A DNA stretch of 42,104 bases, taken from positions 1-42,104 of the forward strand of contig CANQEM010000013.1 in the NCBI GenBank assembly GCA_947594935.1, in the 5' to 3' direction. Positions 15,901 to 24,519 of this stretch are shown here, one piece after another. The notes beneath the pieces were generated by a model. It saw only the letters and a list, made by a program, of their open reading frames with translations. It did no database searches and was not told the DNA's origin. How positions within the stretch are numbered: position 1 is the first letter of the stretch; every line of letters begins with the position of its first letter. Both the position numbers and the translations under genes were made by a program. The DNA is from an uncultured Clostridia bacterium (GTDB lineage Bacteria > Bacillota > Clostridia > TANB77 > CAG-508).

Positions 15901-18668
15901 ATTTTAATGGAAATGATGATAAATCAGTTAAAGGAACGGGTGTATATTATCAAAAAGATGGATCAAACTATGTAGATACATCTGTACAATTAGGAAACTG
16001 TTTGCAAGAAGCGGTTCAAAATGCTATGGGAACTCAAAAAGCAGAAGGTGTTGCAGGTGGAAATTACGCAGCTTTTAACGAAGAAAGGCAAAATAAATTT
16101 GGAGGACCAGCAGTATATGTTGAAGGTGCATTTATGACAAATGCAGATGACATGAAAATTATTGGACAAAAAGATGATGAAGGCTTAAAAGCGTATGCAA
16201 AAGGAATTGTAGCAGGAATATTAAAATATTATAATGTAGAAAATAAAGGTTATGGAGACTTTGGTTCATCACCAACTACAAGTACAGGAAGCTCCACAAC
16301 CGAAACATCAAGTGCTGAAAATACAGCAACAGGAGTGGAATCAAAAATAATAGATTTAGCATTTGTGCCAGAGAAAAAATTTGATGAAATGCTAGAAGAA
16401 GCAAATGAAAATCAAAACGAACAAAGCCAACAAATATTAAACTATTATACACTTGATGAAAATTGGAAATTGATAACTGCAAAATGGAGCTATTCATCAA
16501 GCGGTGGACTAAAATTTTCAAAAAACACACCAATTAACTATTTAGGTGTATTACAAAAATATACAACTCCGTATGAATATTTGTTAAATTTCTATATTGA
16601 CATGAAAGACGGAGAATTCATCAATGACTTTGTAGATTTGGCGATGAATAGTCAAATTGTAATAGCATTAAAAGATAATGTAACAACAACTGAATCTTCA
16701 TCAACATCTTATACAGAATATGATGACGGAGAAGTTACAGAAGAAGTTACAACAAATGAAGTATCTGAAAGTGTTAACACAAAAGCAGAACTAGTATATG
16801 CTGATACATGGTTTGTAAATGTTGAAAAACCATCTGCACCAGCGGAATTAAGGGGAACAACAAGTGGAAGTGTAGCAACAATATTAGGTAAAACGGCAGA
16901 ATCATCTTCTGAATCAACATCAGAATCAGAAGGACCTATCAAAACAGTAACTGTAACAGTAGATAGTGGAAGTGGAGAAGAAAGTGGTGAAACATCTGGT
17001 GGAACTTCTACACCAAGTACACCATCAGGTGGAATTACCCCGCAACCTTCTCCAGTTGCAAATTTCAGTTTAAATAATAATTATGTAATAAAACCAGTTG
17101 TAAATACTGGCGAGGAAGAAACCGTTGTAGTAGACACACCAGAAGAAAGTACGGAAGGATCTAGCGAAGGTGGTGGAGAAACAACAACGCAAGAGGTTGA
17201 AATTGGATCAACAATTCATACAACAACAACTATGAATAGAATTTCATATACATACGAGGATGAGCAAGAAGAAGTAAATAGTAATGAAGAAAAATTTATA
17301 AAATTATTTGATCCAGAAGTAAATGAAGAAGCCAAAAATGCTTTAAAAGATGAATGGTTAATTAGGCTAATGGAAAATAATGACAGAACAGCACCATTTG
17401 TAGATTTAACAAAATATTTATTATATAGAATTACTCACAACAAATTATATAAGGACATTACAAAAGAGCAAATATTCTCTAAATACCAATATAACGAATT
17501 TACAACATTAAGCACTGGCTCAGGTGATATTCCATTATATACACCTATTTTAAGTAGAGAAGACTTTATTTCTGCATTACAAGATTATTATGACAAGACT
17601 GGAAACTTATCATTTAAAACTAACTTCTTATCAAGAGCTGGAGAAATCTATGATATGGGTATTAAATATGGAGTAAACCCAGAGCTAATAATTACTTTTG
17701 CATTAAAGGAAAGTGGATTTAAGAGTTCAAGCCAAAACTATTGGGGATTAGGAACACCTAATGGCTCACCTTTGATGGGTATTGATGATTTTGAAGCAGG
17801 TGTTGAAATGTTTGCAAACTTCTTCCATCAATGTGCCGAAGATAGTACAGATTGGCGAAGAGATAAAATCATTGAGAAAAAAGAAGAAAGAATGGCAGCA
17901 GACTGTAATTCAAATGGATATGGTGACCCAGGAACATTAAAAGGAGCATTAAGCTTATATTCTGACTTATGTGGTGATAAAAATACAAAACATAGAGAAG
18001 GAGACTGGGGAGACGGCGGTAACATTTATTTACGAGAAATTTATGGAGATGAATTTGAAGCAAAATGTGGTAGTGTCCATCGTATCGGAATTGATGATTA
18101 TACAATCCAAGAAAGAGCAGATTACACAGCATGGTTATTTGAAAAACAAATTGAATATTGGAATGATATATTTGGAGCTTATGGAAGTCTTGGCGGTGGA
18201 GCAACTGGAATTAGAGGAGTCTGCGAAGAAATTACAAAAATGTATATAGCAAGAAATACTCACTATGGTGCGGAAACATATAACAATATTAAGCAAACTT
18301 ATGAATCTGATACAAATATTGTTTGTACAACTTATGTTAGTGTAGTATTATATAAATCAGGTTTAATATCAGAAGATATAATTAACAGACATAATTATCA
18401 TTACACTGTAACTATGCCAGATTTACTAAGAGATGCCGGATGGCATGAAGTAGATAAATCAGATTTACAGCCAGGAGATGTATTAAATAGACCAGATGGT
18501 GCTGGTGGAATAAAAACTGGACATACTGTTATATATGTTGGTGATGGACAAATTTATGACCAAACAAGCTGTACTATAAGCAGTGGTGGTTCGGCACCAA
18601 CAGGTGGTCCAAAGAGTGTAGGCGGATATATTGGAGCTGGATATGTTGCTTGGAGAAAAGGTAGCTAA
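12963..18668 (+). CDS. Giant membrane-anchored multi-enzyme cell-wall hydrolase of the T4SS
   Basis: This 1901-residue protein starts behind AAGGAAGG. Domains in order: cytoplasmic N-terminus and a transmembrane helix (about 55-77); a C39-peptidase-like fold (about 205-365) whose catalytic Cys and His are replaced (DDAGLSAATAAVLSYL, NAQYIVLTD); an SGNH/GDSL esterase (Ser410 in GDS, Asn470, Asp544/His546 in NDFHP); a serine beta-lactamase/transpeptidase-like domain (Ser676-Lys679, SDN 709-711, KTG 815-817); an Amidase_3 zinc amidase (His901, Glu928, His980, Glu1054); a segment of unknown fold; a Ser/Thr/Gly-rich linker (about 1240-1440); a glucosaminidase-like lysozyme domain (about 1530-1740, candidate Glu1583); and a C-terminal NlpC/P60- or CHAP-like peptidase (Cys1788, His1854). 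It should open the wall for the secretion channel. Conjugation loci usually carry one- or two-domain versions. Confidence 0.85.
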   Translation: MPNLKNIFGQNNKEEANDDEEMMQKAGSAAKNAINTSKKTVKGIYKFAKWLAAAPIAVKVVLFAVIFITVAGFFYDIMHWVTDRDSGENNPETMYDMFVSKNDRLSDIITIAGNEENGYYLAFKQGVEDRIEEIAKEYSKPDTQTFTNEVTEYGEDGEVSEEVVDKELLLNMIKAELYTQYPDLGGAIGGESNISLGQETEEKYKDGKMDIPDIEQTADDAGLSAATAAVLSYLTEEDVKEKDLIDWSKEIEFDSKSPAEAFIQQAARNWQAGTVKKITSRLSVGDALENGRPVIAYVKAGENKLFTDNAQYIVLTDINKKSSGTVVDVNNPNKDKTDKGYYLDTEVDTVAEAYYIFDAKAAVKEGTTTSITITNSSTPASTEETTSKSNTKTSSNKITSLDGFVFIGDSITVGMDSVIDEEGVTFFAKSATTATDWLKKIQGKKGSIEIDGDFPKKEDIKGINVFLGTNGYGSTVDDMKKFLDELHKKYPETPIFVDELLPDLKHGAPESRENFKKEIKGYCNGKGYLNYIEVGSGVTMGTNDFHPATNDDYKKLFENIKAKIVDSTVETQTVITTSQDMNKLLIGEDTGKGLDGFQGSIRIRRVMPNKELAEIKNVGTGDLSITNSVTGSIAGDIKKYIDDNDLEGNWTVYVQNLETGDVEANINSGRKMQSASIIKLFIAATVYDEKAVENGVVSESDVSSMISNSDNEATNRIINALGGGNDEAGFTKINNYIKANGYSANTQINRIMFAENPKGDNYTSAKDVGKILKAIYEGKCVSKEASNKILGFMKNQTYKHKIPAGLPAGVESANKTGELATVENDAAIVYKSGAPYILVVLSSGLTDTSRAQRNIKEISTITYDNVATKTYQDNDDTVQDTTTGGEDTSNEKHVIAVVAGHGNKSGSDKGWYETGTQGKTSDGKTLYERDLTKKVADYVAEIFKENYPNFTVVTDGYSKKNTERLDIAKKKGAEIYVGVHFNGNDDKSVKGTGVYYQKDGSNYVDTSVQLGNCLQEAVQNAMGTQKAEGVAGGNYAAFNEERQNKFGGPAVYVEGAFMTNADDMKIIGQKDDEGLKAYAKGIVAGILKYYNVENKGYGDFGSSPTTSTGSSTTETSSAENTATGVESKIIDLAFVPEKKFDEMLEEANENQNEQSQQILNYYTLDENWKLITAKWSYSSSGGLKFSKNTPINYLGVLQKYTTPYEYLLNFYIDMKDGEFINDFVDLAMNSQIVIALKDNVTTTESSSTSYTEYDDGEVTEEVTTNEVSESVNTKAELVYADTWFVNVEKPSAPAELRGTTSGSVATILGKTAESSSESTSESEGPIKTVTVTVDSGSGEESGETSGGTSTPSTPSGGITPQPSPVANFSLNNNYVIKPVVNTGEEETVVVDTPEESTEGSSEGGGETTTQEVEIGSTIHTTTTMNRISYTYEDEQEEVNSNEEKFIKLFDPEVNEEAKNALKDEWLIRLMENNDRTAPFVDLTKYLLYRITHNKLYKDITKEQIFSKYQYNEFTTLSTGSGDIPLYTPILSREDFISALQDYYDKTGNLSFKTNFLSRAGEIYDMGIKYGVNPELIITFALKESGFKSSSQNYWGLGTPNGSPLMGIDDFEAGVEMFANFFHQCAEDSTDWRRDKIIEKKEERMAADCNSNGYGDPGTLKGALSLYSDLCGDKNTKHREGDWGDGGNIYLREIYGDEFEAKCGSVHRIGIDDYTIQERADYTAWLFEKQIEYWNDIFGAYGSLGGGATGIRGVCEEITKMYIARNTHYGAETYNNIKQTYESDTNIVCTTYVSVVLYKSGLISEDIINRHNYHYTVTMPDLLRDAGWHEVDKSDLQPGDVLNRPDGAGGIKTGHTVIYVGDGQIYDQTSCTISSGGSAPTGGPKSVGGYIGAGYVAWRKGS

Positions 18669-18687
18669 TAGTAAAGGAGTAAAATAC

Positions 18688-20013
18688 ATGAAAAATAAGG
18701 AGAAATTTTTAAGAAATTTAATAGGAATAGTTATTATTATAATAATTATCATTATTATCTTATGTATCATATTAGCTAAACAAAATTTATCTGGTAGCAA
18801 TAATGAACCATATACAAAGGAAAATGATGATATGTACATAAATGAACTTGTAAGTAACTGGGAAAAAGTAAAATACAGAGACCAATATTATACTGTCGAA
18901 ACACTTTCAGAAAGATTTTTAACTTATGCAAATGATGCAGTTAATGATGACACAGGCATAAAAGAAGAAAGTCAAAAAGCATTATATAACATTATGGATT
19001 CTAAATACATAGAAGAATTTGGGATAAAAAGCGAAGGAGAACTAGTAAAAAAGTATGAAAATTTAATAGTACCACATGAAGAAATAGATATACAAAATAT
19101 GTATATGATAGACACAAGCTCAAATTCCAGATTATTCTATGTAGATGCCTATTTATCACTTGCACAAAAAGATTTTAATTTCTTTGTAAAACTAGATGCT
19201 TTAAATAATACGTTTTCAATATTTCCACAAGAATACTTAGATAAGCATAAATATTCTGAAAAATCTGATAAAGTTGATGCAGGAGCAGAAAGAATTGAAG
19301 AAAACGAATATAATAAGTATAAAATGGAAAGTGTTTCTGATGAAAGAATGAGTGTAGTTTACTTCAATCAAGTAAAAAGTGCATTAGTAAGCAATGCAGA
19401 AAAAGCATATAATATGCTTGATGAAGAATATCGCAAAGCACGTTTTGGAAGTAAAGAAAAATTTGAAAAATATCTACAAGACAATAAAACAGAATTAGCT
19501 AAAATCCAATTACAACAATATTTATATAAATATCATGATGACTATAACGAATATGTATGTAAAGACCAAAATGGTAGGTTATATATCATACAAGAAACAG
19601 CAATCAATGAATATAAAGTGCAACTAGATGATTATACAATTCCAGATGAAGAAGTAACTAAAAAGTATCTAAGTGCAACAACACAAGTAAAAGTTGTAAA
19701 CAACATAGATAAATGGTTTAAAATGTTGAATAATAGAGATTATGAAGCGGCTTTCAAAGTACTTGATGAAACATTTAGAACACAACAATTTGGAAATGAT
19801 GTTAACAGATTTGAAGAATATATGAGAGCAAATTATCCAGGATGTTACGAATTCGAACAAGAAGAATACACAGAGGAAACAGGAATAAGTATTCAAAAAT
19901 TAGTTATACAAGATGCAGGAGGCTCAAGAGATAGTTATACATTTGAAGCAACAATTTATATGCAGATAAATGAAGGAACAGACTTTGTAATGTCATTTAA
20001 CAGAATAGAATAG
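18688..20013 (+). CDS. Second VirB8-like protein with tandem NTF2-type repeats
   Basis: AAAGGAG before ATG 18688 gives 441 residues; the longer tracked frame begins inside the hydrolase gene. A short basic N-terminus precedes one very hydrophobic helix (about 9-31, isoleucine-rich). The rest is predicted extracellular. Two related segments, ALVSNAEKAYNMLDEEYRKARFGS (about 230) and MLNNRDYEAAFKVLDETFRTQQFGN (about 350), each followed by strands, look like tandem NTF2/VirB8-type domains, with a third divergent one possible near 60-160. It is the last gene of the locus, ending at a strong terminator. A longer second VirB8-like protein beside a shorter one suggests a heteromeric bridge between channel and wall; this is inference. 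Confidence 0.62.
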   Translation: MKNKEKFLRNLIGIVIIIIIIIIILCIILAKQNLSGSNNEPYTKENDDMYINELVSNWEKVKYRDQYYTVETLSERFLTYANDAVNDDTGIKEESQKALYNIMDSKYIEEFGIKSEGELVKKYENLIVPHEEIDIQNMYMIDTSSNSRLFYVDAYLSLAQKDFNFFVKLDALNNTFSIFPQEYLDKHKYSEKSDKVDAGAERIEENEYNKYKMESVSDERMSVVYFNQVKSALVSNAEKAYNMLDEEYRKARFGSKEKFEKYLQDNKTELAKIQLQQYLYKYHDDYNEYVCKDQNGRLYIIQETAINEYKVQLDDYTIPDEEVTKKYLSATTQVKVVNNIDKWFKMLNNRDYEAAFKVLDETFRTQQFGNDVNRFEEYMRANYPGCYEFEQEEYTEETGISIQKLVIQDAGGSRDSYTFEATIYMQINEGTDFVMSFNRIE

Positions 20014-20018
20014 AATGC

Positions 20019-20053
20019 AAAAATTCCAGTGAGAAATCACTGGAATTTTTTTA
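20019..20053. terminator. Bidirectional terminator between the T4SS locus and the activase gene
   Basis: A perfect 14-bp stem AAAAATTCCAGTGA / TCACTGGAATTTTT with a GAAA tetraloop and T runs on both strands. It lies between two convergent stops and marks the right edge of the secretion locus. Confidence 0.9.
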
Positions 20054-23000
20054 AACTTCAATTTTTATTTTTTCTAAATTTTCATTATCTAATGCTTTTT
20101 GCTCTAATTTCTTTTGTTTTAAATTATCCTTTGCAACAGTCATTAAAAGCTTAATACGATTTGTTTGATTAGATTCACTTGCACCTGGGTCATAATCAAC
20201 AGGCGAAATATTTGCATTTGGATATTTTTCTCTAATTGTTTTAATTACACCTTTTCCAACTACATGGTTAGGCAAGCAAGCAAAAGGTTGTACGCAAACA
20301 ATATTTGGAATATCATGTTCGATATATTCAATCATCTCAGCAGTTAAGAACCAACCTTCACCAGTTTGATTACCGATAGAAAGAACATCTTTAACTTGTT
20401 GCTCTAAGTGCCATATATCGCAAGGCATCAAGTAATTTTTCTTAGAAGATTCAAGTGCTAAACGTACATCTTTTTCTAACAAGTCAATCAATTTAATAGC
20501 AATTTTGCTAATTTTAGAAGATGTTTTGTTTGTATTTAATAACTGATTAAATGTAATTTTATGTGTTGCCATAAACTTTATAAATCCCATAAAATCAGGA
20601 AGAATAACCTCTGCACCCTCTTTTTCTAATAGATTAGCAACAAAATTATTACCAAAAGGATGATACTTAATTAAAACTTCACCAACAATACCAACGCGAG
20701 GCTTTTTGATTTTAGTGTTAAGCTCTATTTTTTCAAAATCATTTACAATATCATAAATACTTTGCTTAAATTCCTTATTAGATGATTTCACAAGAAGTTT
20801 TTTACACTTTTCCATCCATTCATTAAACAATTTTTCAGTTTCGCCTTTATTTATCTCATAAGCTCTATTTTTAGTCAACATTTTTTGTAATAAATCACCA
20901 TAAATTACGCATTTTATCAACTTTTCAATTAGCTTAGGTGTAAGCTTAAAGCCAGGCATCTTTTCCATACCAACAATGTTGAAAGAAATAACAGGAACAT
21001 TTGCAAATCCAGCATCTTTTAGGGCTTTACGGATAAAACCGATATAGTTAGTTGCCCTACAACCACCACCTGTTTGTGACATGATGATAGCAGTTTTGTT
21101 AACATCATATTCGCCAGATTGCAAAGCTTCTATAAATTGTCCAGTTGTTAGAATAGAAGGATAGCACGCATCATTATTAACATATTTTAAACCAGTTTCA
21201 ACAGTGTGGTTTGTGCAATCTTTTAGTAATTTCACATTATACCCGCAAGAACCAACAGCAGTTTCTAATAATTCAAAATGAATTGGTGCCATTTGTGGCA
21301 TTAAAATTGTATATTTACTACGCATATCTTTTGTAAAGATTTTCTTATGAAGTTCGTAATTACCATTTGCCGACGTTTTTTCTTTTTCCTTAATACGCTT
21401 ATTCATACTTGCTAGAAGTGAACGTATACGGATACGTACAGCTCCTAAGTTGTTAACTTCATCTATTTTAATTAGAGTATACATCTTATCATAACTAGAT
21501 AAAATTTCTTCTACTTGGTCTGTTGTAACAGCATCCACACCACAGCCGAAAGAATTTAGCTGTACTAATTCTAAACAATCATGTTTTCCAACAAAATCAG
21601 CAGCAGCATATAGCCTTGCATGGAACACCCATTGGTCAACAACACGAATAGGGCGCTTTGCCTCTGCTTTATCAGAAACACTATCTTCTGTTAAAACACA
21701 TAAGCCAAGTGAAGTGATAAGAGTATCAATTCCGTGGTTAATTTCTGGGTCAACATGATATGGTCTACCAGCTAAAACTATACCACGTAAATTATTTGCT
21801 TCCATATATTTTACAGTTTCTAGCCCTTTTGTGCGAATATCATTTTTGAAATTCTGATATTCTTGCTCAGCTTTTTCAGCAGCTTCAAGCAATTCTTCTC
21901 TTGTAAAATTATACTCATCAAATTCTGGCAAAGACATAATTTTCTTAACTAAGTTTTTCTTGTCAAAAGGTAAAAATGGATTGATGAATTTTATTTCCTT
22001 CCTTTTCAAGCCTTCTACATTATTCTTTAAAACTTCTGAATATGAAATAACGATTGGGCAGTTATAGTGATTGTCCGCTTTTTCATATTCTTTTCTAGAA
22101 TATGGCATACATGGATAGAAAATAGTTGTAATACCTTGTTCTAATAAACTTTCAATGTGACCATGTGACAATTTTGCAGGATAGCAAACAGACTCAGAAG
22201 GCATTGATTCCATACCTTTTTCATAAGTTTTCCTTGTGCTTTTTTCAGATAGAATAACGCGGAACCCTAAATTTGTAAAGAACGTAAACCAGAAAGGATA
22301 ATCTTCATACATGTTTAAAACTCTTGGAATACCAATTTCGCCTCTCCTTGCATAAATTTTATCTAATGGTTTATAGTCAAATAATCTCTTATATTTATAT
22401 TGCACTAAATTAGGTAAATCTTTATTCTTAGAAACTATCCCAGCACCTTTTTCACAACGATTTCCAGAAACATAAGCAGAACCATTACTGAAGCGGTTAA
22501 TTGTTAATTTGCAATGATTTTCACAGTTATTGCATCTAGTGTGAGTAACTTTGATTTCTAAATGATCAAGTTCATCAGTTTTTAAAATAGTTGAGCGATA
22601 TTCCATATCTAAGTTTGCTTCATATTGTTCTTTTGAAAGTAACGCCATACCATAAGCACCCATAAGCCCGGCAATGTCTGGGCGAATTACATTTTTACCA
22701 ACTATTTTTTCAAAAGCTCTTAATACAGCATCATTGTAGAATGTACCACCTTGAACAACAATATGGTCTCCAAGAGTTTGTGTATCACGAACTTTCATTA
22801 CTTTTTGAATAGCATTTTTTATAACAGAATAAGAAAGACCACTTGAAATATCACCAACAGTATAACCTTCCTTTTGTGCTTGCTTAATTTTTGAATTCAT
22901 AAACACAGTACATCTTGAGCCTAAGTCAACAGGGCGTTTAGCACTAATGGCTTCTTTTACAAATTCACTAATTTCTAAGTTTAAACTTTTAGCAAAAGTT

Positions 23001-24361
23001 TCAATAAAAGAACCACAACCTGATGAACAAGCTTCATTTAACATGATATTATCAATAGCACCATTTTTCATTTTGATATATTTCATATCTTGACCACCAA
23101 TGTCAATAATAGCTGTTACATCTGGTTCAAATTGCTTAGCTGCTGTATAATGTGCAATTGTTTCAATTTCATTTAAATCAACATTTAAAGCAGTTTGAAT
23201 TAACTTTTCGCCATACCCAGTTACACCACTATAACGTAAAACAACATTTTCTGGCAATGCAGAATAAAGCTCTTTTAGCATAGCAATAACACTTTGCAAA
23301 GGATTTCCTTCATTGCTTCCATATAGGGAATAAAGAAGGTTTCCATCTTTATCAATTAAAGCTAACTTAGTAGTTGTAGAACCAGCATCAATACCTAAAT
23401 AGCAATCACCCTCATAACTTTCTAGGCTGTTTCTTCCAATCTTAGCAGCTTCATGGCGAGTTTTAAATTCTTGATATGCGTTATCATCTGCAAAAAGAGG
23501 TTCCAAAGGTCTAGAAGTATTGTCTTGTGAAATCTTTAAATTCTCAATTTTTTGTTCTAATTCATCTTTTGAAATAGGCTCTGTATTTAGGGAATCAAGA
23601 GCTGCACCTTTTGCAACTAGCAAATGAGCTTCTTCTGGAACAATTACTTGTTCAGGTTCTAAGTGCAAAGTTTCTATAAAACGTTTCCTTAATTCTGGTA
23701 AATAATTCAAAGGACCACCTAAAAAGGCTACATTACCTCTAATAGGTCTACCACAAGCTAACCCACTAATTGTCTGATTAACAACAGCTTGAAAGATTGA
23801 TGCAGCAATATCTTCTTTTGCAGCACCTTCGTTTATTAAAGGTTGAATATCAGTTTTTGCAAAAACACCACAGCGAGAAGCAATAGGATAAATTGTTTGA
23901 TAAGTTTTTGCTAACTCATTTAAACCATTTGTATCTGTATGTAATAAAGAAGCCATTTGGTCTAAAAATGCACCAGTTCCCCCAGCACAAGTACCGTTCA
24001 TACGTTGCTCGATAGATTGGTCAAAATATATGATTTTAGCATCTTCTCCACCAAGTTCGATTACAACATCTGTTTCAGGAATATATTTTTCAACAACTCT
24101 TTTACAAGAAACAACCTCTTGAATAAAATCTACTCCTAAGAAATGGCTTGCAGACATTGCACCAGAGCCAGTTAAAGCTATTGTATATTTTTTATCTGGG
24201 AATTTTTTTATTAAATCTTCTAAAACTTGACAAACCGTATTTTTGGTGTCAGAGAAATGTCTTTGGTAATTTGAATATATATTGTTTAGTTGGTCATCTA
24301 AAACAACAATTTTAACAGTTGTAGAACCAACGTCTAAACCAACATGTAATATTGTTTCCAT
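20051..24361 (-). CDS. 2-hydroxyacyl-CoA dehydratase activase-related fusion protein
   Basis: This 1436-residue cytoplasmic protein fuses two BadF/HgdC-type ASKHA ATPase domains (about 1-265 with DVGSTTVK, and about 318-585 with DAGSTTTK) to a DUF2229/dehydratase-subunit-like C-terminal half. Each ATPase domain carries a cysteine motif (CAGGTGAF; CSSGCGSF) in the position that holds the bridging [4Fe-4S] cluster in HgdC-type activators. A cysteine-rich segment follows (RCNNCENHC). Such activators reduce a dehydratase with ATP-driven single electrons. This fused family is widespread in Clostridia, but I know of no proven substrate, and no separate HgdA/HgdB genes lie here. It is monocistronic, with its own promoter and a GAAGGTG ribosome site. 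Confidence 0.85.
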   Translation of the reverse strand: METILHVGLDVGSTTVKIVVLDDQLNNIYSNYQRHFSDTKNTVCQVLEDLIKKFPDKKYTIALTGSGAMSASHFLGVDFIQEVVSCKRVVEKYIPETDVVIELGGEDAKIIYFDQSIEQRMNGTCAGGTGAFLDQMASLLHTDTNGLNELAKTYQTIYPIASRCGVFAKTDIQPLINEGAAKEDIAASIFQAVVNQTISGLACGRPIRGNVAFLGGPLNYLPELRKRFIETLHLEPEQVIVPEEAHLLVAKGAALDSLNTEPISKDELEQKIENLKISQDNTSRPLEPLFADDNAYQEFKTRHEAAKIGRNSLESYEGDCYLGIDAGSTTTKLALIDKDGNLLYSLYGSNEGNPLQSVIAMLKELYSALPENVVLRYSGVTGYGEKLIQTALNVDLNEIETIAHYTAAKQFEPDVTAIIDIGGQDMKYIKMKNGAIDNIMLNEACSSGCGSFIETFAKSLNLEISEFVKEAISAKRPVDLGSRCTVFMNSKIKQAQKEGYTVGDISSGLSYSVIKNAIQKVMKVRDTQTLGDHIVVQGGTFYNDAVLRAFEKIVGKNVIRPDIAGLMGAYGMALLSKEQYEANLDMEYRSTILKTDELDHLEIKVTHTRCNNCENHCKLTINRFSNGSAYVSGNRCEKGAGIVSKNKDLPNLVQYKYKRLFDYKPLDKIYARRGEIGIPRVLNMYEDYPFWFTFFTNLGFRVILSEKSTRKTYEKGMESMPSESVCYPAKLSHGHIESLLEQGITTIFYPCMPYSRKEYEKADNHYNCPIVISYSEVLKNNVEGLKRKEIKFINPFLPFDKKNLVKKIMSLPEFDEYNFTREELLEAAEKAEQEYQNFKNDIRTKGLETVKYMEANNLRGIVLAGRPYHVDPEINHGIDTLITSLGLCVLTEDSVSDKAEAKRPIRVVDQWVFHARLYAAADFVGKHDCLELVQLNSFGCGVDAVTTDQVEEILSSYDKMYTLIKIDEVNNLGAVRIRIRSLLASMNKRIKEKEKTSANGNYELHKKIFTKDMRSKYTILMPQMAPIHFELLETAVGSCGYNVKLLKDCTNHTVETGLKYVNNDACYPSILTTGQFIEALQSGEYDVNKTAIIMSQTGGGCRATNYIGFIRKALKDAGFANVPVISFNIVGMEKMPGFKLTPKLIEKLIKCVIYGDLLQKMLTKNRAYEINKGETEKLFNEWMEKCKKLLVKSSNKEFKQSIYDIVNDFEKIELNTKIKKPRVGIVGEVLIKYHPFGNNFVANLLEKEGAEVILPDFMGFIKFMATHKITFNQLLNTNKTSSKISKIAIKLIDLLEKDVRLALESSKKNYLMPCDIWHLEQQVKDVLSIGNQTGEGWFLTAEMIEYIEHDIPNIVCVQPFACLPNHVVGKGVIKTIREKYPNANISPVDYDPGASESNQTNRIKLLMTVAKDNLKQKKLEQKALDNENLEKIKIEV

Positions 24362-24415
24362 TTACTACACCTTCATTTTATGTATTTAGGTTTTAGGAAC
24401 CTATTAACCACTATT

Positions 24416-24444
24416 ATTGTATACGGAAAAAGCGAATTTGTCAA
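24416..24444 (-). promoter_or_regulatory. Promoter of the activase gene, TTGACA-N17-TACAAT
   Basis: On the minus strand TTGACA (24444-24439) and TACAAT (24421-24416) are 17 bases apart. A small inverted repeat TAGGTT/AACCTA lies in the leader just downstream and could be a regulatory site. Confidence 0.7.
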
Positions 24445-24519
24445 ATGGAAATAAAAGGTAAAAGTTCTAAAAAAATATATTGGACATACATTGTAAAAGA
24501 ATGGGAAAGGAGTGTAACT

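Noticed and set aside
13499-16942. Several minus-strand frames (up to 182 aa) within the giant hydrolase gene
   Set aside because: The plus-strand frame has continuous domains with catalytic motifs; the opposite frames are Leu/Ser-rich shadows without starts or motifs.
373-20053. Complete conjugative transposon or plasmid region
   Set aside because: No relaxase, TcpA/VirD4 coupling protein, oriT-like feature or integrase is seen in this block; the integrase at 40348 is 20 kb away, across ordinary chromosomal genes.
20165-20347. Plus-strand 60-aa frame within the activase gene
   Set aside because: It is a shadow of the minus-strand coding sequence and has no ribosome site.
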